64,000 bases of DNA from Arthrobacter sp. AL12 (lineage in GTDB: Bacteria; Actinomycetota; Actinomycetes; Actinomycetales; Micrococcaceae), in the NCBI RefSeq assembly GCF_029960645.1, contig NZ_JASBQY010000003.1, positions 111,312 through 175,311 of the forward strand, written 5' to 3'. Position numbers and translations under genes: made by a program. Below, piece by piece: positions 60,217-64,000 of the stretch (position 1 is the stretch's first letter; every line of letters begins with the position of its first letter). The notes under the pieces were generated by a model, which saw only the letters and a program-made list of their open reading frames with translations, ran no database searches and had not been told where the DNA came from.

Positions 60217-61407
60217 GTGGCAAAGGCAAAGTTCGAGCGGACTAAGCCGCACGTCAACATCGGCACCATTGGTCACGTTGACCACGGTAAGACGACGCTG
60301 ACGGCCGCTATTTCCAAGGTGCTGTACGACAAGTACCCGACACTCAACGAGCAGCGCGACTTCGCGTCCATTGACTCTGCTCCCGAAGAGCGTCAGCGCG
60401 GCATTACCATCAACATCTCCCACGTTGAGTACCAGACCGAGAAGCGCCACTACGCACACGTAGACGCTCCGGGTCACGCTGACTACATCAAGAACATGAT
60501 CACCGGCGCTGCGCAGATGGACGGTGCAATCCTCGTGGTTGCCGCCACTGACGGCCCGATGGCTCAGACCCGCGAGCACGTCCTGCTCGCCCGCCAGGTT
60601 GGTGTCCCCTACCTGCTGGTTGCACTGAACAAGTCGGACATGGTCGATGACGAAGAGCTCCTCGACCTCGTCGAAATGGAAGTTCGCGAGCTGCTTTCGG
60701 CTCAGGGCTTCGATGGCGATGAGGCTCCTGTCGTTCGCGTCTCCGGTCTGAAGGCTCTCGAAGGCGACCCGGTTTGGGTCAAGTCCGTCGAGGACCTCAT
60801 GGAAGCTGTCGACAACTCCGTGCCGGACCCGGTACGTGACCGCGACAAGCCGTTCCTGATGCCCATCGAAGATGTCTTCACGATCACCGGCCGTGGCACC
60901 GTTGTCACGGGCCGCGCCGAGCGTGGAACCCTCGCCATCAACTCTGAGGTCGAGATCGTCGGCATCCGCCCGGTCCAGAAGACCACGGTTACCGGTATCG
61001 AGATGTTCCACAAGCAGCTCGACGAAGCATGGGCCGGCGAGAACTGTGGCCTTCTGCTCCGCGGTCTGAAGCGCGACGATGTCGAGCGCGGCCAGGTTGT
61101 CGTCAAGCCGGGTTCCATTACCCCGCACACCGACTTCGAGGCTAACGTCTACATCCTCTCCAAGGACGAAGGCGGGCGTCACAACCCGTTCTACTCCAAC
61201 TACCGCCCGCAGTTCTACTTCCGCACCACGGACGTAACCGGCGTTATCACCCTGCCGGAAGGCACGGAAATGGTTATGCCTGGCGACAACACTGAGATGA
61301 CCGTTGCGCTCATCCAGCCCATCGCCATGGAAGATGGCCTCGGCTTCGCTATCCGCGAAGGCGGCCGCACCGTTGGTTCGGGACGTGTTACCAAGATCCT
61401 CAAGTAA
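60217..61407 (+). CDS. tuf: Elongation factor Tu
   Basis: This 396-residue GTPase delivers aminoacyl-tRNA to the ribosome. The P-loop GHVDHGKT (19-26), [22 protein letters not shown], the [11 protein letters not shown] specificity motif and the C-terminal barrel are complete. The GTG start follows AGGAGGAACCT, a near-perfect ribosome site, in line with very high expression. It has its own promoter and a strong terminator, so it is expressed apart from fusA. Confidence 0.98.
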   Translation: MAKAKFERTKPHVNIGTIGHVDHGKTTLTAAISKVLYDKYPTLNEQRDFASIDSAPEERQRGITINISHVEYQTEKRHYAHVDAPGHADYIKNMITGAAQMDGAILVVAATDGPMAQTREHVLLARQVGVPYLLVALNKSDMVDDEELLDLVEMEVRELLSAQGFDGDEAPVVRVSGLKALEGDPVWVKSVEDLMEAVDNSVPDPVRDRDKPFLMPIEDVFTITGRGTVVTGRAERGTLAINSEVEIVGIRPVQKTTVTGIEMFHKQLDEAWAGENCGLLLRGLKRDDVERGQVVVKPGSITPHTDFEANVYILSKDEGGRHNPFYSNYRPQFYFRTTDVTGVITLPEGTEMVMPGDNTEMTVALIQPIAMEDGLGFAIREGGRTVGSGRVTKILK

Positions 61408-61470
61408 TACTTGATGATCTGAGTTAGACCTCTGATCGGGTCGGCCGTCTGACGGCCCCCGTGAAGCAAA

Positions 61471-61510
61471 GAACAGCCCTGCTGCACTCGCAGCGGGGCT
61501 GTTCTTTTTT
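61471..61510 (+). terminator. Strong terminator after tuf
   Basis: GAACAGCCCTGCTGC pairs with GCAGCGGGGCTGTTC (15 bp with one G-T) around ACTC, followed by TTTTTT. Confidence 0.95.
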
Positions 61511-61514
61511 GCGG

Positions 61515-62918
61515 CCGCGGTCCCTGGCCTCGTCCCCTGGCCCGGCCCCGGCCGCCCGAGCCGGTCGAGCCGTGGCCCGGCTCCGGCCGCCCGAGCCGGT
61601 CGAGCCGTGGCGCGGCGTCCGTGACGCCACCAGGCTCGGGCCGGAGCCCGCGCAGGTGGCGCCCCCTTCCACCGGCGGCCCGGACCAGGGGGCGGCCGAG
61701 GACTGGACCGAAGTCACCTCCGCGTTTGCGGCGGTGGAACGCGCCGCGCCGTCCGGGGACTGCCTGAACCTCAACGTCTGGACGCCGGATCCCGGCGCGT
61801 CGGGGTTGCCGGTGATGGTCTGGATCGAGGGCGGCATGTTCGAGCTCAGCTCGACGGCGGCCTACGACGGCAGCCGCTTCGCCCGGGACGGCGTGGTCTG
61901 TATCGTCATCAACTGGCGTTCCGGCGCGGAGGGGTTCCTCTACCTCGGCGACGGCATCGCCAACCTCGGGCTGCTCGATCATCTGGCGGCGCTGCAGTGG
62001 GTGCGGGAAAACATCGCAGCCTTCGGCGGTGACCCCGGCAACGTCACGGTCTTCGGCGAGTCCGCCGGCGCGACGAGCATCGGCATGCTGCTCTCCATGC
62101 CCCGCGCCGTAGGGCTGTTCCGGCGGGCGATCCTGCAGAGCGGAGCGGCCCACCAGGTCACGCCGGCCGCGGATGCGCTGCGCATCGCCGGGTATCTGGC
62201 CGGCAAGCTCGGCGTTCCCCGCACCCGTGCCGCGATCGTGGGTGCCGGGGTCGAGCGGCTGCTGGCGGCCCAGGCTGAGTTGAAGGCCGAGCTGATGGAA
62301 AAGATCGCCGCCGGATCCGGCGGGTCCGTGGACCTGATCGTCGGTACGAACGCCGACGACTGGCGGCTGTGGCTGGTCGCCAGCGGCGCGATCGGCGGGA
62401 TCACCGACGAGATCCTGAGCGGACCCGTCCGCAGCTACGGACACCAGCCCCTGCAGGCTTTCGGGCTGATTGCCGGCCAGGCTTTGCCCGCCTACCGGGA
62501 AAGATACCCGACGGCGGCCCCCGGCGAGCTGCTCGCGGTGGTCCAGCCGGACTGGTGGATGCGGATCCCCGCCATCCGTCTGGCGGACGCGCACGCCAGT
62601 GCCGCCGCAGGCACCTACATGTACGAGTTCCATTGGGCCTCGCCGGGCCCGGGCGCGGTCCATGCCCTTGAGATTCCCTTTGTCCTTGATACGGCGACAC
62701 CCGATGCGCCGCTGTTCGGTCCGATGCTGGGCGAAGATCCGCCGCAGGGACTCGCTCAGACGATGCACGCCGCGTGGGTGGCCTTCGCGAGAACCGGAGA
62801 CCCGGGGTGGCCGAGATATGAGCCCGGGCGACGGGCCACGATGCGGTTCGACACGGTCTCCAGGGTCGCGGAGGATCCCCGGGCCTGGGAGCGGGCCCTG
62901 TGGACAGGAACCCGCTAA
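61515..62918 (+). pseudogene. Decayed type-B carboxylesterase
   Basis: The readable frame encodes an alpha/beta-hydrolase of the carboxylesterase B family: PEPVEPWRGVRDATRLGPE, CLNLNVWTP, the nucleophile elbow FGESAGATSIGMLLSMP, and VHALEIPFVL with the catalytic His. The first 40 or so residues of the family, including the GIPYA strand, are absent. A 35-bp tandem duplication (61546-61615) shifts the frame before PEPVEPW. The open frame begins inside the tuf terminator with no ribosome site. The stretch between SGAAHQ and DLIVGTN is also shorter than normal by roughly 50-80 residues. Expression as a functional enzyme is unlikely. Confidence 0.65.
61546..61615 (+). repeat. 35-bp tandem duplication in the carboxylesterase remnant
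   Basis: The unit containing CCGGCCGCCCGAGCCGG and GTCGAGCCGTGGC occurs at 61546 and again at 61581, differing at about two positions. A 35-bp step is not a multiple of three and breaks the frame of the upstream copy. Confidence 0.85.
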
Positions 62919-63004
62919 CCGTCCACCGGTGCTATATTTCATCTAGTCATTGGATTTAAGGAGCGCTGGGCGGGTACGGGCAGCCGGAGTCACGAAGGAT
63001 GTTC

Positions 63005-64000
63005 ATGTCGACCGCTGTTCACCCCCTGGTGGTAATACTCCTGGTTGCGGGCGCCCTCCTGCTGGGCCTGCTCTGGGGGAGGACGCGGGAACGCCGGCGT
63101 GCCGCCGATGCGAACAGCCAGGCTTTCGCTGCCGGCTTCCGGGCCGGGCACCTCCAGGGCTGGCGGGACGCTCAGGCGGCGCGGGAGCCGATGGCGGCGA
63201 CCGTCCCGCCCGCGACCGTTGCGCCGGCGGCTGGGGCAGTTCCCCCGCCGGCCGCGCCGGTGCCGCCGGCGGCTCCACCGCTGGCCCCGCCGGGCTGGCC
63301 AACACGGCAGTCCCAGCCTGTCGGGGCGTTCCAGTATCGGCCAACAGCGCCGGTCCGGCCGGCAGCGCGCGACCAGGGCCGGCCCCCGCCGGTGCACCGG
63401 CCCGCTCCTTACCAGGTGGCCGACCGCCCGCCTGTTCCAGAGGAGTCCGCTGCGGATCGGGCTGCCCGGAAGGAGAAACGGGACCGGCAGAACATCAACA
63501 TCACCCTCTACGTCGCCAGCCTCCTGCTGGTGGCTGCCGGTGCCCTGTTCATCGGCACCGGCCTCCCGGCAGTCCTCCGCTTCGCCGGCGTTGTCGCTAT
63601 CACCGCGCTGTTCTACACCGGCGGTCTGGTCCTGCATGCGAAGGCCCCGCGGCTGAGGCCGGCCGCCGTCGCCTTCGCCGGAACCGGGCTGGCCCTGATC
63701 CCGGTCGTCGGCCTGGCCATGTACAACTTCACCCTGCCCGACGGCCCCGCCGCCTGGCTGGTCACCTCGTTCATCGGCACTGTGGCCTATGTTGCCGCCG
63801 CCGTCCGGATGGACAGCAGGGTGCTCGCCTACCTGTCGCTGACGTTTGTCGTGTCGACGGCGTGGTCCGGGATTTCGGTCGTCGGCGGAGCCCTGCTCTG
63901 GTACTTCGCGGCGCTGATCGCCATCGCGGTCATCCTGACGCTGCTGGCACTGACCCGTCCGCGCTGGATGCCGTCGGTGTTCCTCAAACCGCTGATGGAC
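63005..64000 (+). CDS. Large membrane protein, N-terminal part (partial)
   Basis: At least 332 codons run off the right edge. MSTAVHPLVVILLVAGALLL is a first membrane helix or signal anchor. A basic stretch and a Pro/Ala-rich linker (about 55-150) follow, then repeated hydrophobic helices beginning NINITLYVASLLLVAAGALF. The layout of linker plus many helices recalls DUF2339/DUF2157-type proteins of unknown role, but I cannot confirm the family. The ATG at 63005 is preferred over one at 62999, because AAGGA then lies 6 nt upstream. Confidence 0.75.
   Translation, partial: MSTAVHPLVVILLVAGALLLGLLWGRTRERRRAADANSQAFAAGFRAGHLQGWRDAQAAREPMAATVPPATVAPAAGAVPPPAAPVPPAAPPLAPPGWPTRQSQPVGAFQYRPTAPVRPAARDQGRPPPVHRPAPYQVADRPPVPEESAADRAARKEKRDRQNINITLYVASLLLVAAGALFIGTGLPAVLRFAGVVAITALFYTGGLVLHAKAPRLRPAAVAFAGTGLALIPVVGLAMYNFTLPDGPAAWLVTSFIGTVAYVAAAVRMDSRVLAYLSLTFVVSTAWSGISVVGGALLWYFAALIAIAVILTLLALTRPRWMPSVFLKPLMD

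Overview
The window is a high-GC actinobacterial chromosome segment, most like Arthrobacter or Pseudarthrobacter (Micrococcaceae). The evidence is the mycothiol synthase gene, a GlnR-type regulator, the long acidic N-terminus of NusG, GTG and TTG starts, many genes with leaderless-promoter signatures, and the order tRNA-Trp / secE / nusG / rplK / rplA ... rplJ / rplL ... rpoB / rpoC ... rpsL / rpsG / fusA / tuf. No phage, insertion sequence, CRISPR array or rRNA was found.

Region 1 (1-15.8 kb) holds the N-terminal part of a secreted zinc metalloprotease that runs off the left edge and carries near-identical C-terminal repeats. It is followed by a ROK repressor divergent from an alpha-glucosidase / aldo-keto reductase pair, a CitE-like lyase, a DUF2797 protein, an ArsR-SulP anion transporter operon, two MaoC dehydratase subunits (HadA/HadB type), an MFS permease, murB and an AlkZ-type DNA glycosylase. 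Region 2 (15.8-30.5 kb) holds asd, a WXG100 (type VII secretion-like) three-gene cassette, thyA-folA, ppk1 with a Nudix/phosphohistidine phosphatase, mshD, glnR, and small housekeeping genes such as the nitrobindin-like protein, ygfZ and an ankyrin protein. Between mshD and glnR lies a promoter, three hairpins and a terminator that look like an unannotated small RNA.

Region 3 (30.5-39.6 kb) holds a DHA2 exporter, pfkA and an envelope-stress module. The module has a PspC miniprotein, a PspC/toastrack membrane protein, and a divergent PspC-fused histidine kinase with a LuxR-type response regulator. An aspartate-type aminotransferase closes the region. Region 4 (39.9-61.5 kb) is the transcription/translation supercluster. 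It is interrupted by two tandem GNAT genes (the first damaged) between rplA and rplJ, and by ybaK plus a thiolase between rplL and rpoB. rplJ has a structured leader ending in an attenuator-like terminator. After tuf come a decayed type-B carboxylesterase and the start of a large membrane protein cut by the right edge.

The non-coding DNA is the most unusual part. Two hairpin elements, downstream of rplL and of rpoC, share the same outer arm but have different, compensatorily changed inner stems. Two further long imperfect palindromes lie at 38.3 kb and 56.5 kb. They look like families of dispersed extragenic palindromes. At least eleven genes have a TAnnnT box 6-7 nt in front of the start codon and usually no Shine-Dalgarno, which suggests widespread leaderless transcription.
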